Positions 8,950-16,314 of a stretch of 64,000 bases of DNA are shown here, in pieces. Within the stretch, counting starts at the first letter, position 1, and every line of letters begins with the position of its first letter. Location: the NCBI GenBank assembly GCA_963807085.1, contig CAWEBB010000022.1, positions 124,001 through 188,000 of the forward strand, given 5' to 3'. The position numbers and the translations under genes were made by a program. Source of the stretch: JACKII01 sp963807085. Lineage in GTDB: Bacteria > Pseudomonadota > Alphaproteobacteria > Bin95. A model generated the notes under the pieces. That model saw nothing but the letters and a program-made list of their open reading frames with translations, made no database searches and was not told where the DNA came from.

Positions 8950-8995
8950 AGCCTTCTCCCAGGCCGCCGTTGTGTTGAAGGCCTGGGAGAAGGCT
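8950..8995. terminator. Bidirectional transcription terminator hairpin
   Basis: Two perfect 16-base arms, AGCCTTCTCCCAGGCC and its complement, are separated by a 14-base loop. The hairpin lies between the convergent dodecin and enoyl-CoA hydratase genes, so it can stop transcription from both sides. The T-runs are short. Confidence 0.8.
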
Positions 8996-9015
8996 TTACG
9001 TTCAAGAATGCGGCG

Positions 9016-9849
9016 CTATTCGGCAGCCTTCTTGGCTGGCTGGGACTGCGCAAGGGCTTCCCAGTCGAATATCGCAGGCTCTTTCTCGCGGAAGCGCCGG
9101 ACGGCTTCCATATGATATTCGCTGGTCTGGGCGATGGCTTGCCCCATGGCCTCAAATTCCAGCAGCGTCTTGTGATCGTGGTTGAATGACTGGTTCAGGA
9201 TGTTCTTGGCGATGCCAATCGCGGTGCTGGACGCGTGGCGGAAGCGGCCGGCAAATTCCCGCGCTTCATCCATGGCCGTGTCCTGGCCGACGATCCTGTA
9301 TACCAAACCCAGTTCCTTTGCCTCTTCGGCCCGCACCTTGCGAGCGGTGAATACCAGGTCCTTCGCGGTTTGCAGTCCGACCAGGCGCGGCAGCACGAAG
9401 AAGCCGCTCCAGTCCGGCACCAGACCGATGCGGCCGAAGGCCTGCATGAACATCGCGCGCGGCGTGGCCAGCACGAAATCCGCCGCCAGCGCCATGTTGG
9501 CGCCGGCGCCCGCCGCGGGGCCGTCGACCAGCGCGATTACCGGCAACTCGATATTCATCAGTTCCATCATGCGGTTGTGACTGGATTGCATCCGGGTGCG
9601 GTTCGGCGCTGCGCGCTTGTCGCGCTGACCCATCGCCTTCACGTCGCCGCCCGCGCAGAACGCGCCGCCCGCACCGGTGAGAATAATCGCCTTGACCGTG
9701 TCGCCCGCCCCTTCGCGGCAGATGCGGAGCGCGTCGCCGACCTCCTCCCGCATTTCGAGGGAGAGGGCATTTTTCGCCTCCGGCCGGTTTAGTGTGATGG
9801 TGGCGATTTCGTCGGTGACGTCGAACTGTGTGTGTACGTAGTCTGACAT
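9016..9849 (-). CDS. Enoyl-CoA hydratase/isomerase (crotonase family)
   Basis: The 277-residue product is a crotonase-fold enzyme acting on an acyl-CoA. It shows ITLNRPEAKNALSLEM near residues 17-32, the oxyanion-hole region LTGAGGAFCAGGDVKAMG, and PVIALVDGPAAGAGANMALAADFVLA followed by FGRIGLVPDWSGFFVLPRLVG. The second catalytic position holds aspartate (LVPDWSG), as in several 1,2-epoxyphenylacetyl-CoA isomerase (PaaG)-like members, instead of the hydratase glutamate. The start is the ATG at 9849, preceded by AAAGGA; a longer open frame upstream lacks similarity. The exact substrate is open. Confidence 0.9.
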   Translation of the reverse strand: MSDYVHTQFDVTDEIATITLNRPEAKNALSLEMREEVGDALRICREGAGDTVKAIILTGAGGAFCAGGDVKAMGQRDKRAAPNRTRMQSSHNRMMELMNIELPVIALVDGPAAGAGANMALAADFVLATPRAMFMQAFGRIGLVPDWSGFFVLPRLVGLQTAKDLVFTARKVRAEEAKELGLVYRIVGQDTAMDEAREFAGRFRHASSTAIGIAKNILNQSFNHDHKTLLEFEAMGQAIAQTSEYHMEAVRRFREKEPAIFDWEALAQSQPAKKAAE

Positions 9850-10075
9850 TCGGGCATTCCTTTCTGGCACGGTTTGGGCCACCATCGCTTTCCGGCGCGA
9901 CAAAGGCAAGAAAAGGTGACGCGATGACGACGCGCGCGGGCGTTCTGCCGGTTTCGCTCTCAGGACGAGACACTCCCTCAGCAACTCACCAGCAGACCCC
10001 TGTTGTGCGGCATGGCTTTGAGTAAAACTGTATGCCAATTGAGGAAATCATTGATTGTCAGTGTGTGAACGCCCC

Positions 10076-10105
10076 TTGCGGCACATGCTTGTACGCGAAT
10101 ATAGT
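10076..10105 (+). promoter_or_regulatory. Promoter block P1 ahead of the first TRAP binding-protein gene
   Basis: TTGCGG (10076-10081), an 18-base spacer and TATAGT (10100-10105) form a sigma-70-like promoter. The ATG of the first binding-protein gene lies 61 bases past the -10. The same hexamers, spacing and distance recur before both paralogues (11308-11337 and 12506-12535), which is the main support. It lies in the 317-base divergent spacer 9850-10166, which otherwise shows only a small hairpin CCCTG/CAGGG downstream of it. Confidence 0.55.
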
Positions 10106-10166
10106 TCAAGTGCTGCGCCCTGTAATATCAGGGTAAGCCAATGTAAAGAGCATTTGGAGGATTACG

Positions 10167-11225
10167 ATGCAGAGGATTTTGATTGGCGCGGCAACCGCCG
10201 CGTTTGCGCTGATGGGCGCCCAGATGACCAGCGCGCTAGCCGCCGATACGGTTGATGGGCCGCGTGTTCACTGGAACTATTCCGGCTGGGGCAAACCGCG
10301 CGCCTCCAGCACCATGTACATGAATCTCGGCAAGTATCTGGAGGAGCGTACGGGCGGCAAGTTCACGGTGACGGTCCATTTCGGCACCCTCTCCAAGCCG
10401 CGGGCGGTGCTGGATGGGCTGAGCCTCGGCGCGTTCGAGTCCGGCTCCTTCTGCGCCAGTTATTACCCGGCCAAACTGCCGGCGCATACCGGGCTCGACC
10501 TGCCGTTCCTGCCGATCAGCACCTTCGAAGCGTTGAAGGACGTGACCGAAGGCTACTATAATGACGAGGTGTTGCGGGCCGAGGCAGAGAAGTGGAACAG
10601 CACCTACTTCGCCAGCGCGCTGCTGCCGCTCTACGAGGTCGTCGGCCGGGGCGAGCCGCCAACGAGCCTGGACGACTGGAAGGGCCTGCGCATTCGTGCG
10701 CTCGGTCAGCAGGGCAAGGCAATGGAGCAACTGGGCGCCGTTCCAACCTCTGTGCCCGCTCCCGACGTCTATACTTCGATGGACCGTGGCCTGCTCGACG
10801 CCGTCGGCTTCGCTTACTATGCCCACGAGAGCTATCGCACTTACGAGCTGGCCGACTGGTTCACCAGCGGTCTGGACATCAGTTCCATCGCCTGCGGTAT
10901 CATGTTCAACACTAATGCCTTGAACGAGCTGCCGCAGCAGTACAAGGATCTGTTGTGGGAGTTCAAAAACTCCGACATGGGTTACCCGGCGCAGATAGCG
11001 GCCTATGAGGAGACCGAAGTCGAGGTGCCGAAAATGTTCGAGCGCGAAGGCCTGACCAAAGTCACCATCGGCAAGGAAGAGCGTCAGGCGTTCAAGAAGG
11101 TTGGCGGCGAGCCGATCTGGGGGGCGTGGGTCGAGCAGATGAGCAACGAGTACGGCTATGACGGTCAGGCGTTGCTGGACGAAATTCTGGCACTGGCCGA
11201 GAAATACGACAGCGCCCAGCGCTGA
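10167..11225 (+). CDS. dctP: TRAP transporter periplasmic substrate-binding protein, paralogue 1
   Basis: This is a DctP-family solute-binding protein that catches an organic acid in the periplasm and hands it to the DctQM permease. Of 352 residues, 1-25 form a signal peptide ending ALA before ADTVDGPRVHW. The conserved carboxylate-binding arginine fits R177 in DWKGLRIRALG, and SMDRGLLDAVGFAYYAHES follows as in the family. The segment FCASYYPAKLPAHTGLDLPF (about 95-114) is shared almost unchanged with both neighbours. TTGGAGGA precedes the ATG. A terminator-like hairpin follows at 11235-11275. The ligand is unknown; dctP is only the family name. Confidence 0.92.
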   Translation: MQRILIGAATAAFALMGAQMTSALAADTVDGPRVHWNYSGWGKPRASSTMYMNLGKYLEERTGGKFTVTVHFGTLSKPRAVLDGLSLGAFESGSFCASYYPAKLPAHTGLDLPFLPISTFEALKDVTEGYYNDEVLRAEAEKWNSTYFASALLPLYEVVGRGEPPTSLDDWKGLRIRALGQQGKAMEQLGAVPTSVPAPDVYTSMDRGLLDAVGFAYYAHESYRTYELADWFTSGLDISSIACGIMFNTNALNELPQQYKDLLWEFKNSDMGYPAQIAAYEETEVEVPKMFEREGLTKVTIGKEERQAFKKVGGEPIWGAWVEQMSNEYGYDGQALLDEILALAEKYDSAQR

Positions 11226-11234
11226 GCGTGATCG

Positions 11235-11275
11235 CCGTTCCCCGTGCTGTTATTCATCGGCCGCACCGGGAACGG
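11235..11275 (+). terminator. Hairpin after TRAP binding-protein gene 1
   Basis: Arms CCGTTCCCCGTGC and GCACCGGGAACGG pair with one mismatch around a 15-base loop, starting ten bases after the stop and followed by CCCTTT. A similar hairpin follows paralogue 2 at 12465-12499. It could terminate or only dampen transcription into paralogue 2. Confidence 0.5.
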
Positions 11276-11307
11276 CCCTTTCGGCGTGGCCCCTAGCGCA
11301 AAGCCTC

Positions 11308-11337
11308 TTGCGGTCAGGCGCGCTATCTGATTATCGT
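11308..11337 (+). promoter_or_regulatory. Promoter block P2 ahead of TRAP binding-protein gene 2
   Basis: TTGCGG, 18 bases and TATCGT, with the ATG 57 bases past the -10. The flanks also match block P3: ATCTGATTAT overlaps the -10 in both, and GTCCGG then CCGCGCC follow. This suggests that gene and promoter were duplicated together. Confidence 0.5.
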
Positions 11338-11394
11338 CCGGTGCCGCGCCGCCTCTAGAATGCGCGTATAGAAACTACTTTGATGAGGATCTTT

Positions 11395-12453
11395 ATGCGC
11401 AGACTTTTAACTGGCGCGGCTGCGGCCGTGTTTGCACTGACGAGTGCCGTGGCCTCTACGACCCAAGCGGCAGACGTTATCGACGGGCCACGTGTGCATT
11501 GGAATTACTCCGAATGGGGCAAGTCCCGGGCAATTACGGTGCTACAAGAGAATTTGGGTCCGTGGCTGAGCGAGCGGACGGGCGGCAAGTTCACGGTGCA
11601 AGTGCATTGGGGTACGCTGTCGGACCCGCGCTCCGTGTTGGACGGCCTAAGCCTGGGCGCGTTCCAGGCCGGTTCGTTCTGTGCCAGCTATTATCCGGCC
11701 AAGCTTGCATCGCACACGGGGCTCGACCTGCCGTTCTTGCCGATCTCGACGCTGGAGCAGTTGCGCCACGTGACCGAGGACTATTACGCCGATCCGGTGC
11801 CGACGGCGGAAGCCAAGAAGTGGAACAGCCGCTTCTACCAAGCCGCCTTGTTGCCGCTCTATGAAGTGGTTGGCAAGGGCACTCCGCTCAAATCGCTCGA
11901 TGACTGGAAGGGCCTGCGCATTCGCGCGCTTGGCCCGCAGGGCGATGCTATGGAGAAGCTGGGCGCCGTCCCGACCAGCGTGCCGGCGCCGGACGTCTAC
12001 GTGTCCATGGACCGAGGTTTGATCGACGCCGCGGCCTTTGCCTACTACGCCCATCAAAGCTATCGGACATGGGAAGTCGGCAACTGGTTCACCCGCAATC
12101 TGGCGCTCGGTTCTATCGCTTGCGGCGGCATGATCAATCTCGATGCCTATAACCGCCTGCCCGATGAATATAAGAAACTGCTGGCGGAATTTCTGGAGAG
12201 CGACAAAGGTTACACGGCCCAGTATGCCAGTCTCTACGCCGCAGAGGAGCGGGCGCCTGAAGATTTCAAAAAGGCCGGCCTGACCGAAGTGGTGATCCAA
12301 CCGGAAGAGCGTGCGCAGTTCGAGGAGATCGCCGGCAAGCCGGTCTGGAATGATTGGGCAGCGCAGATGACGGACGAATACGGCTATGAGGGCCAACGGC
12401 TGTTGGACAAGATCCTGACGCTCGCCAAAGAGTACGAAGGCGTCGAACACTGA
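11395..12453 (+). CDS. dctP: TRAP transporter periplasmic substrate-binding protein, paralogue 2
   Basis: This is the second DctP-family binding protein, 352 residues, the same length as paralogue 1. A signal peptide of about 25 residues ends TQA before ADVIDGPRVHW. The binding arginine lies in WKGLRIRALGPQGDAMEKLG, and SMDRGLIDAAAFAYYAHQS follows. It differs most of the three, for example SEWGKSRAITVLQENL where the others read SGWGKPRASS, so its ligand or affinity may differ. I chose the ATG at 11395, with GAGG six bases upstream and an N-terminus MRRLLTGAA matching its paralogues, over TTG and ATG codons at 11380 and 11383. Confidence 0.9.
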   Translation: MRRLLTGAAAAVFALTSAVASTTQAADVIDGPRVHWNYSEWGKSRAITVLQENLGPWLSERTGGKFTVQVHWGTLSDPRSVLDGLSLGAFQAGSFCASYYPAKLASHTGLDLPFLPISTLEQLRHVTEDYYADPVPTAEAKKWNSRFYQAALLPLYEVVGKGTPLKSLDDWKGLRIRALGPQGDAMEKLGAVPTSVPAPDVYVSMDRGLIDAAAFAYYAHQSYRTWEVGNWFTRNLALGSIACGGMINLDAYNRLPDEYKKLLAEFLESDKGYTAQYASLYAAEERAPEDFKKAGLTEVVIQPEERAQFEEIAGKPVWNDWAAQMTDEYGYEGQRLLDKILTLAKEYEGVEH

Positions 12454-12464
12454 TCATGTCTCCG

Positions 12465-12499
12465 TTCCCCATGCGACGCACCGGCCGCCGCATGGGGAA
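12465..12499 (+). terminator. Hairpin after TRAP binding-protein gene 2
   Basis: Perfect 11-base arms TTCCCCATGCG and CGCATGGGGAA surround a 13-base loop just after the stop codon. No T-run follows. It takes the same place as the hairpin after paralogue 1. Confidence 0.5.
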
Positions 12500-12505
12500 G
12501 CGCCC

Positions 12506-12535
12506 TTGCGGCCAAGTTCGTCATCTGATTATAGT
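12506..12535 (+). promoter_or_regulatory. Promoter block P3 ahead of TRAP binding-protein gene 3
   Basis: TTGCGG, 18 bases and TATAGT, with the ATG 57 bases past the -10. It matches P1 and P2 in hexamers and spacing. The leader contains a palindrome CCGTTAACGG inside longer CGCGCC/GGCGCG arms, which might form a leader hairpin. Confidence 0.5.
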
Positions 12536-12592
12536 CCGGCCCCGCGCCTGCCGTTAACGGCGCGGAGAACAATAATCTTGTGGAGGACCGCT

Positions 12593-13642
12593 ATGCGGAG
12601 AGTTTTGATTGGCGCGGCAGCTGCCGCATTCACGCTGACGGGTGTGTCGGTGAGCGCAGTGCAGGCGGCAGATACGGTCGACGGCCCGCGCGTTCACTGG
12701 AACTATTCCGGCTGGGGCAAGCCGCGCGCTTCGAGCGTGATCTATCAGAATTTCGGTAAGTATTTGGATGAGCACAGCGGCGGAAAGTTTACCGTCACCG
12801 TGCATTGGGGCACGCTGTCCAAGCCGCGTGCGGTGCTGGATGGCCTGAGCCTGGGGGCGTTCGAATCCGGCACCTTTTGCGCCAGCTACTATCCCGCCAA
12901 ACTGCCGGCGCACACGGGCCTCGATCTGCCGTTTCTGCCGATTTCATCCCTGGAAGGCCTCCGGGATGTAACGGAAGAGTATTATGCCGACCCCGTGCTG
13001 AAGGACGAAGTGGCGAAGTGGAACAGCATGTACTACGCCAGCTCGATTCTGCCGCTGTACGAGGTAGTGGGCAAGGGCGAGCCGCCCAAATCCCTCGATG
13101 ATTGGAAGGGTATGCGGATCCGCGCACTGGGTCAGCAGGGCAAGGCGATGGCCAAGCTGGGCGCGGTGCCGACCAGCGTGCCTGCTCCCGACGTCTACAC
13201 CTCAATGGATCGTGGACTGCTGGATGCTGCGGCGTTTGCCTATTATTCGCATGACAGCTACCGCACCTATGAACTGGGCGATTGGTACACTACCAACCTG
13301 GCGATGGGCTCGATCGCTTGCGGCATGCTGTTCAATATCGACGCCTATGAGCGCCTGCCGCAGCAATACAAGGACCTGATCGCAGAATACAAGGCATCGG
13401 ATCAGGCCTATCCGGCTCAGATAGCAGCTTATGAGAAAAGCAATATCGAAGTGCCGAAGAAATTTGAGGACCACGGCTTGACCCCGGTCACGTTCACCAA
13501 AGAACAACGCGCAGAGTTCGAAAAGGTCGGCGGCGAGCCCATCTGGCACGATTGGGCGGCGCAGATGACCGACGATTACGGCTATGACGGCGGGGCCCTA
13601 CTGAACATACTTCTGGCGGCGGCCAAGAAAACGAACCAATAA
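12593..13642 (+). CDS. dctP: TRAP transporter periplasmic substrate-binding protein, paralogue 3
   Basis: This is the third DctP-family binding protein, 349 residues, visibly closer to paralogue 1 than to paralogue 2. Its signal peptide ends VQA before ADTVDGPRVHW, and SGWGKPRASS is identical to paralogue 1. The arginine lies in WKGMRIRALGQQGKAM, followed by SMDRGLLDAAAFAYYSHDS. The ATG at 12593 has GGAGGA upstream and aligns with the paralogues; an open frame back to 12506 covers the promoter block and was discarded. DctQ follows after 95 bases. Confidence 0.92.
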   Translation: MRRVLIGAAAAAFTLTGVSVSAVQAADTVDGPRVHWNYSGWGKPRASSVIYQNFGKYLDEHSGGKFTVTVHWGTLSKPRAVLDGLSLGAFESGTFCASYYPAKLPAHTGLDLPFLPISSLEGLRDVTEEYYADPVLKDEVAKWNSMYYASSILPLYEVVGKGEPPKSLDDWKGMRIRALGQQGKAMAKLGAVPTSVPAPDVYTSMDRGLLDAAAFAYYSHDSYRTYELGDWYTTNLAMGSIACGMLFNIDAYERLPQQYKDLIAEYKASDQAYPAQIAAYEKSNIEVPKKFEDHGLTPVTFTKEQRAEFEKVGGEPIWHDWAAQMTDDYGYDGGALLNILLAAAKKTNQ

Positions 13643-13737
13643 CGGATTTCAAATATTCGGCTGGATTAATGCGCGATAACAGCGTTGTCCGGCCGAAATT
13701 TGTTTGCTCTGCCAAACTGTAGGGAGGAACTTTCTTT

Positions 13738-14403
13738 ATGACCACCGTCGGTGCGCCGCCTGATTCAGTCCTTTATAAGATAGATCAAGCCTATCACGCG
13801 TTGGAAAAGGCCCTGAATTATGTTGCCGGAATCTTCTTGTTTTCGCTGATGCTTCTGGCTTGCGCCGAAGTCGTCGCGCGCAAACTTTTTAACTCGCCGA
13901 TCCACGGCCAGGCAGATCTTGTTGAAATCGCCATCCCCACCATGGGCTTCTTCGGGCTGGCCTATTGCCAGCGCATGGCCGGCCACGTGCGGATGGAGAT
14001 CTTGATTACTCACCTGAAGGGCCGGGCGCACTGGTTGTTCGAGTTTGTCAGCAATCTGGCGACGATTCTGATCTGCGCCTTGATGATTTACGGTACCTAC
14101 GCTCATTTCCTGCGCGCCTATGAGTTCGGCGACAGCACCATGGATGTGGAACTGCCCATCTGGCCGCCGAAACTGATTATCGTGCTGGGATTTTGCATTC
14201 TGTTCGGCCGTCTGATCATTTCATTTTTTGGCTATATCCAGATGCTGCGCAATCCGGATGGGCCGGTCTATGCCGTGCCGCTATCGCCTGCCATCGAAGA
14301 GATCGCCGAGGCTGAGGCGAAAGCTGCCCGGGACGCAATATCGGATGAGGACGTCGAAGAAGAGCTCCACCGGGACGACCGGTTTAGGGGGGGGCGCCGC
14401 TAG
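13738..14403 (+). CDS. dctQ: TRAP transporter small permease DctQ
   Basis: This is the small membrane subunit of the tripartite transporter. The 221-residue protein has the usual four hydrophobic segments: about 28-48 (YVAGIFLFSLMLLACAEVVA), around 58-80 with GFFGLAYCQRMAGHVRMEI, about 100-122 (LATILICALMIYGTYAHF) and 140-165 (LIIVLGFCILFGRLIISFF). The charged C-terminal tail (EAEAKAARDAISDEDVEEE) is longer than usual. GGAGGA precedes the ATG. The dctM start follows directly after the stop, so the two are translated together. Confidence 0.93.
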   Translation: MTTVGAPPDSVLYKIDQAYHALEKALNYVAGIFLFSLMLLACAEVVARKLFNSPIHGQADLVEIAIPTMGFFGLAYCQRMAGHVRMEILITHLKGRAHWLFEFVSNLATILICALMIYGTYAHFLRAYEFGDSTMDVELPIWPPKLIIVLGFCILFGRLIISFFGYIQMLRNPDGPVYAVPLSPAIEEIAEAEAKAARDAISDEDVEEELHRDDRFRGGRR

Positions 14404-15768
14404 ATGCTGATCGAACCGTTAACTCTTGGTATTACGGGCCTCTGCCTTCTGGCCGTGCTGGTCGTCATCGGCATGCATGTTGCCTATGCCGGCGCGTTGA
14501 TCGGGCTGTTGGGCTTGGTTATGTCCATTGGCATCACCAGGGTACCGGCTGATACTGGTACGTGGTGGGACGCCTTTGTGGCCGGTTTCGAGCCCGGCAT
14601 TGGCATTGCCGGCATCGTGCCATTTGCTGAGCTGGCGCACTATTCGCTCAGCGTGCTGCCCATGTTCATCCTGATAGGCTACCTGGCATTTCACGCCCGT
14701 CTGACACAGGGCGCGTTCTATTCCATGCGCATGTGGTTTGGTGGCATGACGGGCGGCCTGGCCGTGGCAACGGTTTTCGCAACCGCGGCTTTCGCTGCTG
14801 TCTCCGGTGCCTCGACCGCGACGGCGGCCGTGTTCAGCCGTATCGCCATCCCGGAGATGCTTCGCTACGGCTACAAACCGGGCTTCGCGGCCGGCGTGGT
14901 GGCTGCGGGCGGCACGCTCGCCTCTTTGATTCCGCCCTCCGGCATTCTCGTGATCTATGCGATCATCGTGGAAGAGTCGGTCGGCCGCCTGCTGCTGGCG
15001 GGCTTCATCCCTGGCGTCCTTTCGGCGATCATCTATGCGGGGTCTATCTGGCTGCGGGTGAAGCTGAAGCCAGAATTGGCCGGCCCGTCTGTCAAGGCGG
15101 ATTGGATTACGAAGTTCAAGTCGCTCGGCCAGATGTGGGGCATCATTGCGGTGGTCTGCATCATCATGGGTGGCATTTACACCGGATGGATGACTCCCAC
15201 GGAATCTGGTGCGGTCGGTGCCTTTGTGATTTTCTGTTTGGCGCTGGCCCACGGCATGACCTGGAAGCAGTTTTTGCATGGTCTGACTGAGAGTGCCCGC
15301 ACCACGGTGATGATCATCACGATCATCTGGGGCATTTTGATTCTGGTCCGGTTCCTCGGCTTCTCGCAATTGCCGAGTGAGTTGGAGAGCATGATCCTGG
15401 CTCTGGACGTGAACCGTTACTGGGTCCTGTTGGCCATTCTGCTGATGTATGGTGTGCTCGGCATGTTCATGGATGCCATCGGCATGCTGCTGCTGACCTT
15501 GCCGCTGGTCCAGCCCATCGTACTGTCGCTGGGCTTTGATCCGGTCTGGTTCGGTATCATCGTGGTGAAGATGGTCGAGATTTGCCTGATCACACCGCCG
15601 ATCGGCATGAACTGCTTTGTCGTGGCTGGTGTGCGGCCGGATATCCCGCTGTTGGATATCTTCAAAGGTATCTGGTGGTTCTTTATCTGCGACGTGCTGA
15701 CGGTTGCGCTGTTCATCGCCTTCCCCGGCATTGTTCTGTTCCTGCCGAATACCATGTTTGGAAACTAG
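14404..15768 (+). CDS. dctM: TRAP transporter large permease DctM
   Basis: This is the large, 12-helix subunit that couples sodium movement to solute uptake. The 454-residue protein shows the family segments LPMFILIGYLAFHARLTQ, SGASTATAAVFSRIAIPEM, GTLASLIPPSGILVIYAIIVEES and, near the end, IVVKMVEICLITPPIGMNCFV. Length and hydropathy are normal. It has no gap to dctQ. A dispersed repeat (15784-15822) follows the stop. The three binding proteins upstream would all have to share this one permease unless others exist elsewhere. Confidence 0.94.
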   Translation: MLIEPLTLGITGLCLLAVLVVIGMHVAYAGALIGLLGLVMSIGITRVPADTGTWWDAFVAGFEPGIGIAGIVPFAELAHYSLSVLPMFILIGYLAFHARLTQGAFYSMRMWFGGMTGGLAVATVFATAAFAAVSGASTATAAVFSRIAIPEMLRYGYKPGFAAGVVAAGGTLASLIPPSGILVIYAIIVEESVGRLLLAGFIPGVLSAIIYAGSIWLRVKLKPELAGPSVKADWITKFKSLGQMWGIIAVVCIIMGGIYTGWMTPTESGAVGAFVIFCLALAHGMTWKQFLHGLTESARTTVMIITIIWGILILVRFLGFSQLPSELESMILALDVNRYWVLLAILLMYGVLGMFMDAIGMLLLTLPLVQPIVLSLGFDPVWFGIIVVKMVEICLITPPIGMNCFVVAGVRPDIPLLDIFKGIWWFFICDVLTVALFIAFPGIVLFLPNTMFGN

Positions 15769-15783
15769 AGCATCTTAGGTTTG

Positions 15784-15822
15784 GAGCAGACTCATCCGAT
15801 CCATTCGGGCCGGGATCTGCTC
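15784..15822 (+). repeat. Dispersed 39-base repeat, copy B
   Basis: This is the best preserved copy: left arm GAGCAGAC, core TCATCCGATCCA, then CGGGATC and right arm ATCTGCTC. The arms can pair, so behind dctM it may also act as a terminator. Other copies are at 3481-3519, 52403-52441 and 55809-55848. Confidence 0.6.
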
Positions 15823-15850
15823 CTCCAACCAGCCTGAAGGAGTATCGCTC

Positions 15851-16255
15851 ATGCCCATCAAAAAAGGCATCAAACAGCTTCTGGAAGAAGCGAACGCCCG
15901 TATCAAGACCGTCAGCGTCGATGAGGCGAAGGCCATGCACGGCCGCGACAACGTCGTCTTTGTCGATATTCGCGACGTTCGGGAATTGGAGCGCGACGGC
16001 ATGATTGCCGGCGCAACTCATGCCCCCCGCGGAATGCTGGAATTCTGGGTCGACCCGGAAAGCCCGTATTACCGCGAGTCCCTGAACGACGAGAGCAAGC
16101 AGTACCTCCTGTACTGCGCCAGCGCCTGGCGTTCTGCCCTGGCGACCGACCGCCTGACCGAGATGGGCATGGAAAACGTCGCCCATATCGACGGGGGCTT
16201 TACCGGCTGGAAAAAGGCCGAAGGCCCCGTCCAGGAACGGCCGAAAAAGGGCTGA
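15851..16255 (+). CDS. Rhodanese-like sulfurtransferase domain protein
   Basis: This is a single-domain rhodanese of 134 residues. The fold markers are NVVFVDIRDVRELERDG (about 34-50), the active loop YCASAWRSA with the catalytic cysteine at C89, and the closing HIDGGFTGWKKAEGP. Such proteins move sulfane sulfur. AAGGAG at 15837-15842 sets the start. It lies behind the TRAP genes but is separated from them by a repeat, so it is probably a unit of its own. Confidence 0.9.
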   Translation: MPIKKGIKQLLEEANARIKTVSVDEAKAMHGRDNVVFVDIRDVRELERDGMIAGATHAPRGMLEFWVDPESPYYRESLNDESKQYLLYCASAWRSALATDRLTEMGMENVAHIDGGFTGWKKAEGPVQERPKKG

Positions 16256-16282
16256 TTTTCTGGCAAACCGCAGGTTAGCGCG

Positions 16283-16314
16283 TGGCGGCTTGGCTTCTTC
16301 TGACTAAGCCGCCA
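16283..16314. terminator. Hairpin between convergent rhodanese and acyl-CoA dehydrogenase genes
   Basis: Perfect 9-base arms TGGCGGCTT and AAGCCGCCA enclose a 14-base loop. The right arm includes the stop codon of the minus-strand acyl-CoA dehydrogenase. The position between convergent genes fits a shared terminator. Confidence 0.6.

Noticed and set aside
8466..9155. N-terminal extension of the flavoprotein frame
   Set aside because: These codons are antisense to dodecin and the hydratase end; the FAD fold begins right at the ATG 8465.
9850..10166. Short frame 10055-10255 as a gene ahead of the TRAP cluster
   Set aside because: It overlaps the promoter block and the dctP start in another frame.
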